Under the pieces are notes generated by a model that saw only the letters and a program-made list of their open reading frames with translations, ran no database searches and was not told the DNA's origin. From contig NZ_JALKAZ010000001.1 of the NCBI RefSeq assembly GCF_023016005.1, positions 1,364,001 through 1,428,000 of the forward strand: a stretch of DNA of 64,000 bases, read 5' to 3'. Within the stretch, counting starts at the first letter, position 1. Every line of letters starts with the position of its first letter. Source of the stretch: Erythrobacter sp. F6033. Its GTDB lineage: Bacteria > Pseudomonadota > Alphaproteobacteria > Sphingomonadales > Sphingomonadaceae. A program made the translations under genes and the position numbers. Below, piece by piece: positions 28,473 to 38,006 of the stretch.

Positions 28473-29567
28473 TTGGCCAAGAAGCCCGCCGCCAAAAAGA
28501 CGCCAGCAAAGAAGCCCGCGACAACCGTAGCTCCGCAAGACGATCCAGATTTTGTGCTGCACTCGCTCCAGACGGAGTTTGAGGCTGCGAAGCGGTTTGA
28601 CGCGAATGAAGATCAGATGATGGAATTCTATCGCCAGATGCTTCTCATCCGCCGCTTTGAAGAGAAAGCAGGTCAGCTCTACGGCCTTGGGCTGATCGGA
28701 GGATTCTGCCACCTTTATATCGGGCAAGAAGCCGTTGCGATTGGTCTTCAGAGCGCGCTCGATAATGACAAAGACAGCGTGATTACCGGGTATCGTGACC
28801 ACGGGCATATGCTTGCATATGGTATCGATCCGAAGGTTATCATGGCGGAGCTGACCGGGCGTGAGGCCGGCATCTCTAAAGGGAAGGGCGGCTCGATGCA
28901 TATGTTCAGCACCGAGCACAAATTCTATGGCGGCCACGGCATCGTGGGCGCCCAAGTCGCGCTTGGCGGCGGACTTGCGCTTGCGCACCAATATAATGAC
29001 GATGGAGGTCTGTGCCTCGCTTACTTCGGAGATGGAGCTGCCAACCAAGGCCAAGTCTACGAAACATTCAATATGGCGGCCCTATGGAATCTCCCGATCG
29101 TTTTCGTAGTTGAAGACAACCAATATGCCATGGGCACCGCGTCCAAACGTTCATCAGCCGAAACCCGTTTCCATCGCCGAGGCACAGCTTTCCGCATTCC
29201 AGGCATGGATGTGAACGGTATGGATGTACTTGAAGTGCGTGCTGCCGCTGAAGTCGCATTCAAACATGTGCGTGATGGTAAAGGTCCAGTTCTGATGGAG
29301 CTGAACACCTATCGGTACCGTGGCCATTCCATGTCAGATCCTGCGAAGTACCGTACTCGTGATGAGGTGCAGGATCAGCGCGACAATCACGATCCGATTG
29401 AACGGTTGAAGAAGGCTCTGATTGAAGTAGGCAAAACCGAAGAGGAATTGAAAGCTATCGATAAAGACATTCGCAAGACTGTGGCGGAATCCGCTGATTT
29501 TGCGGAAAATTCCCCTGAGCCAGCGCCGAGCGAACTCTACACAGATGTTCTGGTGGAGGAGTATTGA
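28473..29567 (+). CDS. pdhA: Pyruvate dehydrogenase E1 component, alpha subunit
   Basis: Thiamine-diphosphate-dependent decarboxylation of pyruvate. 364 residues. A Lys/Ala/Pro-rich N-terminal extension (about 25 residues) precedes the E1-alpha core. Seen are YRQMLLIRRFEEKAGQLYG, GFCHLYIGQEA, the ThDP motif GDGAANQGQVYETFNMAALW and the phosphorylation-loop-like region YRYRGHSMSDPAKYR. The start is a TTG, with AAGGA about 10 bases upstream and no better ATG nearby. pdhB follows after 3 bases. Confidence 0.97.
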   Translation: MAKKPAAKKTPAKKPATTVAPQDDPDFVLHSLQTEFEAAKRFDANEDQMMEFYRQMLLIRRFEEKAGQLYGLGLIGGFCHLYIGQEAVAIGLQSALDNDKDSVITGYRDHGHMLAYGIDPKVIMAELTGREAGISKGKGGSMHMFSTEHKFYGGHGIVGAQVALGGGLALAHQYNDDGGLCLAYFGDGAANQGQVYETFNMAALWNLPIVFVVEDNQYAMGTASKRSSAETRFHRRGTAFRIPGMDVNGMDVLEVRAAAEVAFKHVRDGKGPVLMELNTYRYRGHSMSDPAKYRTRDEVQDQRDNHDPIERLKKALIEVGKTEEELKAIDKDIRKTVAESADFAENSPEPAPSELYTDVLVEEY

Positions 29568-29570
29568 TCC

Positions 29571-30929
29571 ATGGCTATTGAACTCAAGATGCCAGCCCTT
29601 TCGCCGACGATGGAGCAGGGAACGCTCGCCAAGTGGTTGAAGCAAGAAGGCGATACCATCGAGCCCGGTGATATCATCGCCGAAATTGAAACCGACAAGG
29701 CGACCATGGAATTCGAAGCGATCGATGAAGGCGTTCTGACGAAGATCATTGTCGCCGAAGGCAGCGAAGATGTGGCGGTCGGGACGGTTATCGCCGAATT
29801 GCAAGGCGAGGGCGAAGAAAGCGCTCCGGCTCCTGCTGCTCAGGAACAGAGCTCAACGCCTGCAGTTGAAGCTGAGCCCGCACCGGCGCCAGAAAGACCC
29901 ACAAACCAACCTCAAAACGATCCAGACATTCCCGAAGGCACCAATTTCGTGAGCACAACCGTGCGCGAAGCTTTGCGCGATGGAATGGCCGAAGAAATGC
30001 GCAGTGATCCGCGCGTTTTCGTGATGGGTGAAGAGGTCGCTGAGTATCAGGGTGCCTATAAGGTAACCCAAGGCCTTCTGGATGAATTCGGGCCAAAGCG
30101 TGTGATCGATACTCCGATCACAGAGTATGGCTTCGCAGGTGTTGGAACGGGAGCTGCGATGGGCGGTCTTCGTCCAATCGTTGAATTCATGACTTTCAAC
30201 TTTGCGATGCAGGCCATCGACCACATTATCAATTCTGCGGCCAAGACCAATTACATGTCCGGCGGTCAGATGCGGTGTCCGATCGTATTTCGTGGCCCTA
30301 ACGGTGCAGCAAGCCGCGTAGGTGCGCAGCACAGTCAGAACTATGGCCCATGGTACGCGAGTGTCCCGGGCCTGATTGTCATTGCGCCGTACGATGCTTC
30401 GGACGCAAAAGGGCTGATGAAAGCTGCGATCCGTTCCGAAGATCCAGTTGTCTTCCTCGAGAACGAGCTGGTCTACGGTAAGAGCTTCGACGTGCCTGAT
30501 CTTGATGACCACGTGCTGCCGATTGGTAAGGCGCGGATCATGCGTGAGGGAGCTGACGTGACCATCGTATCCTATTCCATCGGAGTGGGTTTCGCTCTGG
30601 AAGCGGCGGAGACACTTGCGGGCGAGGGCATCGATGCCGAGGTGATTGACCTTAGAACTCTGCGTCCGTTGGACACGCAAACTATCCTTACGAGTCTGGC
30701 GAAGACCAACCGCCTTGTTATTGCCGAAGAAGGTTGGCCCACATGCTCAATTGCGAGCGAGATCATCTCGCTTTGTATGGAGCAGGGTTTTGATGATCTG
30801 GACGCGCCGGTTCTACGTGTGTGCAACGAAGACGTGCCGCTTCCCTATGCTGCGAACCTTGAAAAGCTTGCCTTGATTGATGCTCCACGCATCGTCGAAG
30901 CTGCGAAGAAGGTTTGCTACACGGATTAA
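29571..30929 (+). CDS. pdhB: Pyruvate dehydrogenase E1 component, beta subunit, with N-terminal lipoyl domain
   Basis: 452 residues: a biotinyl/lipoyl domain at about 1-80 with the modified Lys in [13 protein letters not shown], a Pro/Ala/Glu-rich flexible linker to about 125, then the E1-beta core ([47 protein letters not shown]) to the end. This lipoyl-E1-beta fusion is typical of alphaproteobacteria. The E2 gene pdhC and lpd do not follow; a strong terminator does, so the remaining subunits must be elsewhere. Confidence 0.97.
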   Translation: MAIELKMPALSPTMEQGTLAKWLKQEGDTIEPGDIIAEIETDKATMEFEAIDEGVLTKIIVAEGSEDVAVGTVIAELQGEGEESAPAPAAQEQSSTPAVEAEPAPAPERPTNQPQNDPDIPEGTNFVSTTVREALRDGMAEEMRSDPRVFVMGEEVAEYQGAYKVTQGLLDEFGPKRVIDTPITEYGFAGVGTGAAMGGLRPIVEFMTFNFAMQAIDHIINSAAKTNYMSGGQMRCPIVFRGPNGAASRVGAQHSQNYGPWYASVPGLIVIAPYDASDAKGLMKAAIRSEDPVVFLENELVYGKSFDVPDLDDHVLPIGKARIMREGADVTIVSYSIGVGFALEAAETLAGEGIDAEVIDLRTLRPLDTQTILTSLAKTNRLVIAEEGWPTCSIASEIISLCMEQGFDDLDAPVLRVCNEDVPLPYAANLEKLALIDAPRIVEAAKKVCYTD

Positions 30930-30951
30930 GCGCAAAGACGACAAAGCTTAC

Positions 30952-30993
30952 AAAAAGGGGCCGCGCTCGAACACTCGAGCGCGGCCCCTTTTT
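30952..30993. terminator. Bidirectional intrinsic terminator
   Basis: A near-perfect hairpin has arms AAAAAGGGGCCGCGCTCGA and its complement around the loop ACAC. It is flanked by A-tract and T-tract, so it works on both strands. It ends pdhAB (plus) and the Tad-like operon (minus). Confidence 0.93.
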
Positions 30994-31008
30994 GTGTCTA
31001 GATAATGC

Positions 31009-31716
31009 TTATGAAGGGCGGTCAGCCGAGTATGTGTCGCAAGACGCCACAGGCGAAACCGGGTTTGTTTGATAAATCTGGGTCAGGTCGCGCTGGTCGC
31101 GAACGTTGAAAGCAGCAGTGTACTGAATTTCAGTATCGCCATAGAAATCGAATGGGGTAACCGGCTCGTAGGTGTATGAAACCTCTACAAACATGACAGC
31201 GGTTCCGCTGCTTGCGGTAATCTCTTTGCCCGTTTCGCCCATGCCATCAAAGTCGGTGCCGCTCGCGCCATCACCCTCTACGCCGTAACTGGAATCATAG
31301 ACCTTTGCGCCCCGGCACCTTTGCCAATGAATCCACTGACCACCGTCAGCATTCACCTCAAGGCTAGAGAGTATGATGCGACCGTTTTCGAAGATTTCAT
31401 TTTGCTCACCGAGCTTTTCAGCACCGATAAACGCCTGATTGATGTCATCTTCAAAGACCTGACGGTTCACAAGGACATCAGCCTCACCAACACGAGATGC
31501 GTTATCGGCAACCTGCATGGCGATCTGGCTGATCTGCATATGTGTGATCGTGAAATATGCTGTTTCAGTGCCCAGCATGCCCAAGCCGATGAAGATTGGC
31601 GCGGTGAAAGCGAATTCCACCATCGCCACACCGGATGTGTGATCTTTTAACTCGCGCAGTTTTCTGCGGAACTTGGTGTTCGCAGCGCGTGCTCGCTGTT
31701 GGACCTTGGCAATCAT
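31009..31716 (-). CDS. TadE-like pilus-assembly / envelope protein
   Basis: About 235 residues. A positively charged start is followed by the TadE/TadF prepilin-like segment GVAMVEFAFTAPIFIGLGMLG, with Glu five residues into the hydrophobic stretch, as in pseudopilins. A long extracytoplasmic region rich in Asp, Gly and Tyr follows. The ATG at 31716 overlaps the upstream stop as ATGA; a TTG at 31722 is possible but less attractive. It is third in a three-gene operon with another TadE-like gene and a TadG-like gene. Confidence 0.8.
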   Translation of the reverse strand: MIAKVQQRARAANTKFRRKLRELKDHTSGVAMVEFAFTAPIFIGLGMLGTETAYFTITHMQISQIAMQVADNASRVGEADVLVNRQVFEDDINQAFIGAEKLGEQNEIFENGRIILSSLEVNADGGQWIHWQRCRGAKVYDSSYGVEGDGASGTDFDGMGETGKEITASSGTAVMFVEVSYTYEPVTPFDFYGDTEIQYTAAFNVRDQRDLTQIYQTNPVSPVASCDTYSADRPS

Positions 31717-32312
31717 GTGCAATTCCCGGTGGTTGTGGCGCGATCTTGTTGGTCGAAAGGCTGGTTGCGAAGTACGGTAGAAGCGCGAAGCTCAACATCT
31801 TGCGGAAGACCCGCAAGTCCGTACATCGGGAACAGTCGCGGATAGGTTACGACAGCAGTATAAAGAACCGCATCGCGTGCACCGCCGATACCGCTTTCGC
31901 CCCGATTGGCATCCCATTGACCGTTGCCATTTGAATCAACGAACGGCTCGTTGTCGTTGCAAATGCCGTCATTGTTATCGTCGGTATACTCTTCCTCTTC
32001 ACCGATATCTTCGAAATCGAAGTGAGAGAGCTTTTCCAGGGTTACGGTCGCGCTGCTTGGCACCACGTTTTGAACTTGGCCGATCACCGCCTGATCAATT
32101 GTCGACTCCCGGCTGCCGGCGTTCTCTAGTGTGAGATCGCGTCCGGCTTTCTGCATCGCACCGTTCATCAACGCTGATGTGTATTGCGAATGCGCCATAT
32201 CGAACACCCCCATGATCATCAGGATGAGGACCGGAGCCACCAGACCGAATTCGGTCAGAGTGGCTCCGCTCTCATTTTTCCTGAGACGATTGTTTTTGAA
32301 CAAGCGCATCAT
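31713..32312 (-). CDS. TadE-like pilus-assembly / envelope protein
   Basis: 199 residues. The N-terminal segment GATLTEFGLVAPVLILMIMGVFDMAHSQY, split here as GATLTEFG plus hydrophobic core, is the TadE signature with Glu at position 5 of the segment. The extracytoplasmic remainder is acidic, with runs such as EDIGEEEEYTDDNNDG that could bind calcium. Both ends overlap their neighbours by ATGA. It is likely a minor pseudopilin or surface protein; no prepilin peptidase or TadA/B/C gene is nearby. Confidence 0.8.
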   Translation of the reverse strand: MMRLFKNNRLRKNESGATLTEFGLVAPVLILMIMGVFDMAHSQYTSALMNGAMQKAGRDLTLENAGSRESTIDQAVIGQVQNVVPSSATVTLEKLSHFDFEDIGEEEEYTDDNNDGICNDNEPFVDSNGNGQWDANRGESGIGGARDAVLYTAVVTYPRLFPMYGLAGLPQDVELRASTVLRNQPFDQQDRATTTGNCT

Positions 32313-34291
32313 GCTGTGAGCCTCAGTGCGGCGATCTTCTCGGCGATCTCTTTAAACGCATCATCGAGCGAGTCAGCATCACTAGCGGAATATGCCCGGC
32401 CAGTAGTTGCGCAGTCGATCAGGTTCTGCGTGAGCGTAGTTCCGAAGGCGACGACCCAGACAGAAATGTTCTTGTCCCGCGCCGCTTTACAGGCAGCTTG
32501 GAAGCGCGCCTCGTGGCGGGTGTTGCCCGTCGCTGCTGAACCATCGTCGGTGACCCGGCGATCCCACCATTCGATGCCATAAGGCGTGTAAACGGTGTTG
32601 CTTGTCGACAAAATACCGTCAGTCATAAAGATGATGTGACGCGAAATCGCATCGCCATTTGGAGCTGTGGCATTCTCTGACGAGAAAATTCCGTCCGGCG
32701 AAATGAAGCGACCGCCCCAGATCATGCCGATGTCATGATAGGTAGAGCCCCGACCAACGAAGCCATTCGAAGCGCTGAGCCAATCTTCCAGCTCGGTGCG
32801 GTCGTTGAATTTCGCAAGTTTCCTGGCCGCTTTCGGGCAAGTGGTTGACGGGTTCTGACTCCAATCTGTCGTTGTGATTTCTTCGTCACGGCTCCAGTCA
32901 CCGGTTTCGGTATCGAAACGGTAAAACACCAGCGACGCCAATATCGGCTTCCAGTACTCACTGGCCGAATTCGGTACCAAATCGATGTCAAGATCGTTCG
33001 CGCTTGCAGGGAGCGGGCTGAACGTGCCGGTATTCGACGTGTCAGCTTCTTCGATGCAGCCATTCCATGTGTGCGCCTCATTTGCACCGTTCGTCCCGGT
33101 TGGCGCGATCAAAGATCCTGTGCTGTAGAGCGATGACAGATCGTATTCGATTTCATCAAAACGATATGCGAACGTTTCGGTTATTTCTTGGACTTGGCCA
33201 ACCGTCACTGTTCCATCTGCGGTGTAGGAATATTCGTCATACGTAATGTTGCAGCTGCCGCCCGTGTAGTTGCCGCTGACGAAGTTCCAGAGCACTTTCC
33301 AAGTGATTTCGCCCTCATAGGTTGCCTCACCCGTGGTTCCGCTAGATGTCTGGGATGTAAGGGTCAAATCACTGGTATCGAACTCATAAGGGATATCCCA
33401 GTGTGGATAGCCGAATGCATAATCGACGCACTCGTCATATGTCAGGCCGGGCACACGTGTTTCGTTTGCCCCCAGATACGGATACCCATCGTTGTCGCCA
33501 GTTTTCGTGGAGCTGATCGCTCCATTTTCATCGTCAACCCAATCAATTTCTTGGATAACCGTTGGCTCGCGCGATTGATAAGTGTGCGTATCTGCAAGCC
33601 ATGCGCTGCTCAAGTGAGCGCCGACATTGATTGAGCTTGAATAGGGCAGAATACCGTAACGGACCTGAGCAGAATTAGACGTCGCTGCATCAACAGTGTC
33701 GTAGAACGTGAGTGCCGATGCGCGGAGACTTTTGATCTTGGCATTTGTCGCTTCGACATTGTTGCACGAACCGCCGTTTGGATTGTCGGGCGCGCAGTTC
33801 ATCGAACCGGTCACGTCGAGTACAAACATAATGTCCGTGTTCGAAACATTGATGTCCGCTTCGCAGTTTACCGACAGATCGAATTCATCGTAACCGAATG
33901 CGCCCATGATGCTTGATGGAAGGGTACCAGAAGCGGAACCTTGAACTTTGCCGTCTTCGGTCGCGGTGTAGACGCGGGAGCGATCCTCCATCCCGAACAG
34001 GCCATCTTCAAAGTTCTGATCGAAGAAGTTGTTGGCAATCTGCTTGTGAGAATCGTCAAAAGTATCGGCATCCATTGCACGGCGTGCGGCGAGGGCACCA
34101 GCGTCGCAGGCGGCCTGCAAGCGGGTGTCAGCCATGTAATATCGACTTGCGTCGACGCCTCCGCCAACCATCGCCATCAACGGCACAAGTGACACGGCCA
34201 CGATAACAATCGTATTGGCTGTCGCATCCTGCGTCAGCGAACGCCAAAATGTTTTCGGCGCTGCGGTTTCTTGCTCGTTTTTAATAGCCAT
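32309..34291 (-). CDS. TadG-like protein with von Willebrand factor A domain
   Basis: About 660 residues from ATG 34291. The N-terminal TadG-like part (residues about 20-75) has a hydrophobic segment followed by GGGVDASRYYMADTRLQAACDAGALAAR. A vWA domain starts near 153 with IMFVLDVTGSMNC (metal-site Asp159, DxTxS variant). It is interrupted by a roughly 300-residue Ser/Thr/Tyr-rich insertion and resumes at GGRFISPDG, RHIIFMTDG and VWVVAFGTTL. It is the first gene of the Tad-like operon. It probably anchors to the inner membrane and reaches the envelope or cell surface; adhesion or mechanosensing is inference. Confidence 0.83.
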   Translation of the reverse strand: MAIKNEQETAAPKTFWRSLTQDATANTIVIVAVSLVPLMAMVGGGVDASRYYMADTRLQAACDAGALAARRAMDADTFDDSHKQIANNFFDQNFEDGLFGMEDRSRVYTATEDGKVQGSASGTLPSSIMGAFGYDEFDLSVNCEADINVSNTDIMFVLDVTGSMNCAPDNPNGGSCNNVEATNAKIKSLRASALTFYDTVDAATSNSAQVRYGILPYSSSINVGAHLSSAWLADTHTYQSREPTVIQEIDWVDDENGAISSTKTGDNDGYPYLGANETRVPGLTYDECVDYAFGYPHWDIPYEFDTSDLTLTSQTSSGTTGEATYEGEITWKVLWNFVSGNYTGGSCNITYDEYSYTADGTVTVGQVQEITETFAYRFDEIEYDLSSLYSTGSLIAPTGTNGANEAHTWNGCIEEADTSNTGTFSPLPASANDLDIDLVPNSASEYWKPILASLVFYRFDTETGDWSRDEEITTTDWSQNPSTTCPKAARKLAKFNDRTELEDWLSASNGFVGRGSTYHDIGMIWGGRFISPDGIFSSENATAPNGDAISRHIIFMTDGILSTSNTVYTPYGIEWWDRRVTDDGSAATGNTRHEARFQAACKAARDKNISVWVVAFGTTLTQNLIDCATTGRAYSASDADSLDDAFKEIAEKIAALRLTA

Positions 34292-34391
34292 AAGGCGAAT
34301 ATCCTCGTGCGTGTTCCGGAACAAAATAGCTCGGAAAAGCAATTGCATTGGGTCGGCTTAGCGCAGCGAAGTAAGCGAAATTCCAAGCTTT

Positions 34392-35147
34392 GTGGTTAAC
34401 GAGAGACTAATTCTGATTTTATCCAAAGAGACCGCTCGCGACTGGGCCGATAAAGGCGCCGGTATTGACAATGTGCCCCGATCACAGGCTACGGGCGGGA
34501 TTGTGACCGAAACATCAGCCCTTGAACTACCCGCAGAGCACAGAATTGCTATCGCCTACACCCCCGAAAAGGTTCGCGGCCCGTTAACCACCTATCTGAA
34601 TTTTGATCAGCGTTTGGCCCGGATTGTTGCCGGAACAACCGAACCCATGCTCGGTCAGATGCGGCTCGCTTGGTGGCGCGATATGCTGATGAAACCAATC
34701 GATGATCGGCCGAAAGGCGATGTAGTGTTGGACGCGATAGGATGTGATTGGTCCGGTGATGAAACGTCCTTGATCAAGCTCGTCGACGCTTGGGAAGTCT
34801 TGGTTGTTGCGGAAAAACTCGATCTCAAAGCTGCGAAGGAATTTGGTGCTGGACGCAGTGCTCCATTTTTAGATCTTGCCGATACTGAAAACTTGGTTCC
34901 CGCTATCGGGGCAGTGTGGGCAATCGCCGATGCCGCTTCGCAGGTTTCGGATGACGTAGAACGCGCAGTGCTTATCGAAGTCGGCTTAGATTTCGCCAAG
35001 ACCGAAAGGTCTTATCCATCGGCCCTGCGCGGGATTGCAGTCTTGGACGCACTGGCATCGCGTGCGCTCAAGAAAGGCGGTCGCCCTTTAATGGAGGGTC
35101 GAGGCGCTTCACTAACAGCGTTTCGCGCCGCTTTATTTGGACGGTAA
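34392..35147 (+). CDS. Squalene/phytoene synthase-like protein (short, divergent)
   Basis: Up to 251 residues from GTG 34392; a GTG at 34503 would remove about 37 residues that do not look like the family, so the start is uncertain. The segment LGQMRLAWWRDML is the hallmark of the bacterial/mitochondrial (NDUFAF6-like) branch of the squalene/phytoene synthase fold. The two Asp-rich DxxxD magnesium motifs needed for prenyl-diphosphate condensation are not evident, so it may be non-catalytic. It is divergent from the Tad operon and 39 bases before the EF-hand gene. Confidence 0.65.
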   Translation: MVNERLILILSKETARDWADKGAGIDNVPRSQATGGIVTETSALELPAEHRIAIAYTPEKVRGPLTTYLNFDQRLARIVAGTTEPMLGQMRLAWWRDMLMKPIDDRPKGDVVLDAIGCDWSGDETSLIKLVDAWEVLVVAEKLDLKAAKEFGAGRSAPFLDLADTENLVPAIGAVWAIADAASQVSDDVERAVLIEVGLDFAKTERSYPSALRGIAVLDALASRALKKGGRPLMEGRGASLTAFRAALFGR

Positions 35148-35186
35148 AGGTGTGTATTCCCTAAGCGTTGGCTTTGGGAGGTCTAA

Positions 35187-35651
35187 TTGCGCCAGACAAT
35201 ACTTGGGGTTTTCGTCGGACTGTTGCTTGCCGGAGTTGGTGTATTTTGGTGGCAGGGACGCGCTCAAGTAGAAACAAATGCGCCCCCTCCACCTGAAGCC
35301 GAAGAAGTCGTGCTGGCCGATGACGAACTGCCTTTGACAGATCCTGGCGATATGGAAGGGCCGGCACCGCCAGAGGCAAGCGAACTCACTAGGGAGGAAA
35401 AGCGCTTTTTCCGATACGACCGAAATCGTTACCGAAAAATCACTCGTAACGAGATGCTCTCGTCACGTTCGGATGGATTTCGTAAGCTCGATGTCGATGG
35501 CAACAATCTGCTCACATTCGAAGAATGGGCAGTAACAACTGGCAATCGGTTCGATGAGATGGATGCGGACGGAAACGCCGAACTCACTCAAAGCGAGTTC
35601 GCGACAAGCAAGCCGAAAGCCCGGCCGAATAGGCCTCGCTGCCGGTGCTAA
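35187..35651 (+). CDS. Membrane-anchored EF-hand protein
   Basis: 154 residues. One N-terminal hydrophobic helix (about 5-22, signal anchor or signal peptide), then a Pro/Glu/Asp-rich linker, then a basic helix and two EF-hand loops: KLDVDGNNLLTFEEW near residue 98 and EMDADGNAELTQSEF near 125. Both have Asp at positions 1, 3 and 5 spacing and Glu at 12, so calcium binding is likely. The start is TTG with GGGAGG upstream. Predicted periplasmic; function unknown. It converges with trmFO, one base between the stops. Confidence 0.8.
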   Translation: MRQTILGVFVGLLLAGVGVFWWQGRAQVETNAPPPPEAEEVVLADDELPLTDPGDMEGPAPPEASELTREEKRFFRYDRNRYRKITRNEMLSSRSDGFRKLDVDGNNLLTFEEWAVTTGNRFDEMDADGNAELTQSEFATSKPKARPNRPRCRC

Positions 35652-37022
35652 TCAGGCTGGCACAGGCTCTGACAGCTCGGCGATCCAAGCCTTGAGATCT
35701 TGCTTGGCACGCGATGTGTAGGCTTCTTTGCGTTGTTTCTTACTCACCTCGTGCAGAGGCGGGAAAAGGCCGAAGTTCACATTCATCGGTTGGAATGTGG
35801 CTGCATCTGCATCACCAGTGATGTGACTGAGTAAGGCCCCAAGTGCGGTTGTAGAGGGTAGAGGCTGCCAATCGCGCCCTGATAGCTCCGCTGCGGCCAT
35901 AATTCCTGCGACCAACCCGATTGCGGAGCTTTCGACGTAACCCTCGCAGCCCGTCACCTGACCTGCAAAACGAATATGTCGGGCAGCGTTCAATCGGAGT
36001 TGCCGATCAAGAACCTGAGGGGAATTAAGGAAAGTGTTCCGGTGTAGACCGCCTAGCCGGGCAAATTCTGCATTTTCCAAACCAGGTATCGTGCGAAACA
36101 GTTCGACCTGGCCTGCATATTTCAGCTTCGTCTGAAAACCGACCATGTTCCACAATGTGCCAAGCTTGTTGTCCTGACGCAGCTGTACGACAGCATAAGG
36201 CCAGCGTCCTTGTGGGAACTCTTCATTTCTGTCGAATGGATTGTCGAGGCCGACGCCTTTCATCGGACCATAGCGCAGCGTCTCGACACCGCGGGAGGCC
36301 ATCACTTCGATAGGCATACAGCCATCAAAGTAAGGGGTGTCTGTTTCCCATTCTTTGAATTCCGTTTTTTCGCCTTCGATCAGCCCTTGATGAAACGCAA
36401 GGTATTGCTCTTTCGTCATCGGACAATTGATGTAATCGCCATCTTCGTTGGATGCTTCGGTGCGTTTGTTCCAGCGGGATTGGACCCAGCATTTCGACAT
36501 GTCGATACTGTCACGGTGGATGATCGGGGCAATCGCATCAAAGAATGCAAGGCGTTCTTCCCCGGTCGCTCCGACGATGCTCTGCGCCAATGATTGCGCG
36601 GTCAAAGGCCCCGTTGCCACAATGGTGAGACCGCTCTCTGGCAAAGTGTCGACACGTTCACGCACCACTGTGATATTAGGATGGCTGGAAAGCGTCTTTT
36701 CGACCTCGGCGCTGAATACGTCACGGTCTACGGCCATGGCACTGCCGGCAGGTACGCGGGCGACTTCGCCTGCACGCATAACGATGGAATCGAGCTCTCG
36801 CATTTCATGATGCAACAGACCTACGGCGTTCTTGGTGTCATCATCAGAACGGAAGCTGTTCGAGCATACCAGTTCGGCCAACCCATCTGTTTGATGTGCC
36901 GGTGTCATTTCGCCGGAACCACGCATTTCCGACAAGCGGACTTTTACGCCGCGTTTTGCAAGCTGCCATGCGGCCTCTGAACCAGCCAAACCGCCGCCAA
37001 TAATGTGAACATCATGTGCCAT
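35652..37022 (-). CDS. trmFO: tRNA (uracil-54-C5)-methyltransferase, folate- and FAD-dependent
   Basis: Makes ribothymidine at position 54 of tRNA using methylenetetrahydrofolate, unlike SAM-dependent TrmA. 456 residues from ATG 37022. The FAD-binding start [20 protein letters not shown] (dinucleotide fold), [25 protein letters not shown] and [15 protein letters not shown] are all TrmFO landmarks. GidA/MnmG is the nearest relative, but it is longer. The desaturase gene lies upstream on the same strand. Confidence 0.96.
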   Translation of the reverse strand: MAHDVHIIGGGLAGSEAAWQLAKRGVKVRLSEMRGSGEMTPAHQTDGLAELVCSNSFRSDDDTKNAVGLLHHEMRELDSIVMRAGEVARVPAGSAMAVDRDVFSAEVEKTLSSHPNITVVRERVDTLPESGLTIVATGPLTAQSLAQSIVGATGEERLAFFDAIAPIIHRDSIDMSKCWVQSRWNKRTEASNEDGDYINCPMTKEQYLAFHQGLIEGEKTEFKEWETDTPYFDGCMPIEVMASRGVETLRYGPMKGVGLDNPFDRNEEFPQGRWPYAVVQLRQDNKLGTLWNMVGFQTKLKYAGQVELFRTIPGLENAEFARLGGLHRNTFLNSPQVLDRQLRLNAARHIRFAGQVTGCEGYVESSAIGLVAGIMAAAELSGRDWQPLPSTTALGALLSHITGDADAATFQPMNVNFGLFPPLHEVSKKQRKEAYTSRAKQDLKAWIAELSEPVPA

Positions 37023-37065
37023 AGGGTGCAGCACTTAGGCGTTGCACCCGTTCGCATCAACTCGG

Positions 37066-37896
37066 CTATCGTCCTAAGACTGGCCGGATGGCTTTGGCGA
37101 AGGCAGGCTCAACGGCCTCAAGCCGCTCCGCAAGTGTCGGAAGGTGCTTCACAGGAACGCCGGGAAAGAGGTGATGCTCCAGATGGAAGAACATGTTGTA
37201 GCTGACCGCATTGACCATCCTTCCTCGCTGAGTGCGCGCGACTAGGGCGCTTTCATCGCAGCCGTGATGAGTAATCCAGACAGCGAACAAAGCTGTGAAA
37301 CATTGAGCCAGAAGCATCGCAAGGAAATGCCACGCGATAAACGCCAAACCGAAGCTGAACGCGAGAGCGGGAAGGGCAAAGTTAAGGCCAAGATCGATCA
37401 AGACTTTTCGCCGCCAAACGGGCCCACCTTCTCGAAGTGCTGCAATATGGCATTCTAACGGGAAAAACGGGCCATAGATGATAACCTGCCAAAGGCTCAT
37501 CTGGCCGGCCTTGCCTTCCAAATCTTGTTTTGTGTTTATGTGCTGGTGATGCCGAAGGTGGTTGAATGCAACCGAGTGGTTGCTGCCTAACATAACCAGA
37601 CTGAGGGCATGAAGAACCATTCTATGCCCGAGGCTTGAGAAGCCTAGGTTATGATGGATGGCTTCATGGTTGAGCCTGAGTGCGGTCAGGAAAAACATGA
37701 ACTCGGCCACGAAGGCGAGCGGCCAATAGCCAAAGTGAAAGAGAACTAGACCCAAGAAAAGCCAAGGCAGGGGATGTAGGCATTCCTTCAGGCCTTCGTG
37801 CGGTCGCATCGCTGTGAGGTCGCGCCACTGAACGCGCTTTACCGCTTGTTTGAGGAGGATAGGGTCAAGTTCATGTGCGCTATTGTGTTTGGGCAT
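37066..37896 (-). CDS. Membrane fatty-acid desaturase-type di-iron enzyme
   Basis: 276 residues with four or more membrane helices and three histidine boxes: NHEAIHH (77-82), HLRHH (113-117) and HLEHH (238-242). Together these hold the di-iron centre. The family covers acyl-lipid desaturases and carotenoid ketolases/hydroxylases. Given the sphingomonad-like context, either a lipid or a carotenoid substrate is possible, and the sequence does not decide. It is transcribed towards trmFO, 43 bases away, and divergent from the YhhN-family gene. Confidence 0.82.
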   Translation of the reverse strand: MPKHNSAHELDPILLKQAVKRVQWRDLTAMRPHEGLKECLHPLPWLFLGLVLFHFGYWPLAFVAEFMFFLTALRLNHEAIHHNLGFSSLGHRMVLHALSLVMLGSNHSVAFNHLRHHQHINTKQDLEGKAGQMSLWQVIIYGPFFPLECHIAALREGGPVWRRKVLIDLGLNFALPALAFSFGLAFIAWHFLAMLLAQCFTALFAVWITHHGCDESALVARTQRGRMVNAVSYNMFFHLEHHLFPGVPVKHLPTLAERLEAVEPAFAKAIRPVLGR

Positions 37897-38006
37897 TTTG
37901 CGCTCCCCAGTTGTGTTGCTAATGGTCTAACAAGGTGAGAAATTATTGGCAGTGAAAAGCTTTGGGCACATGTTGCAAGCGACGCAACACTGGACCTTGT
38001 TTTGGG

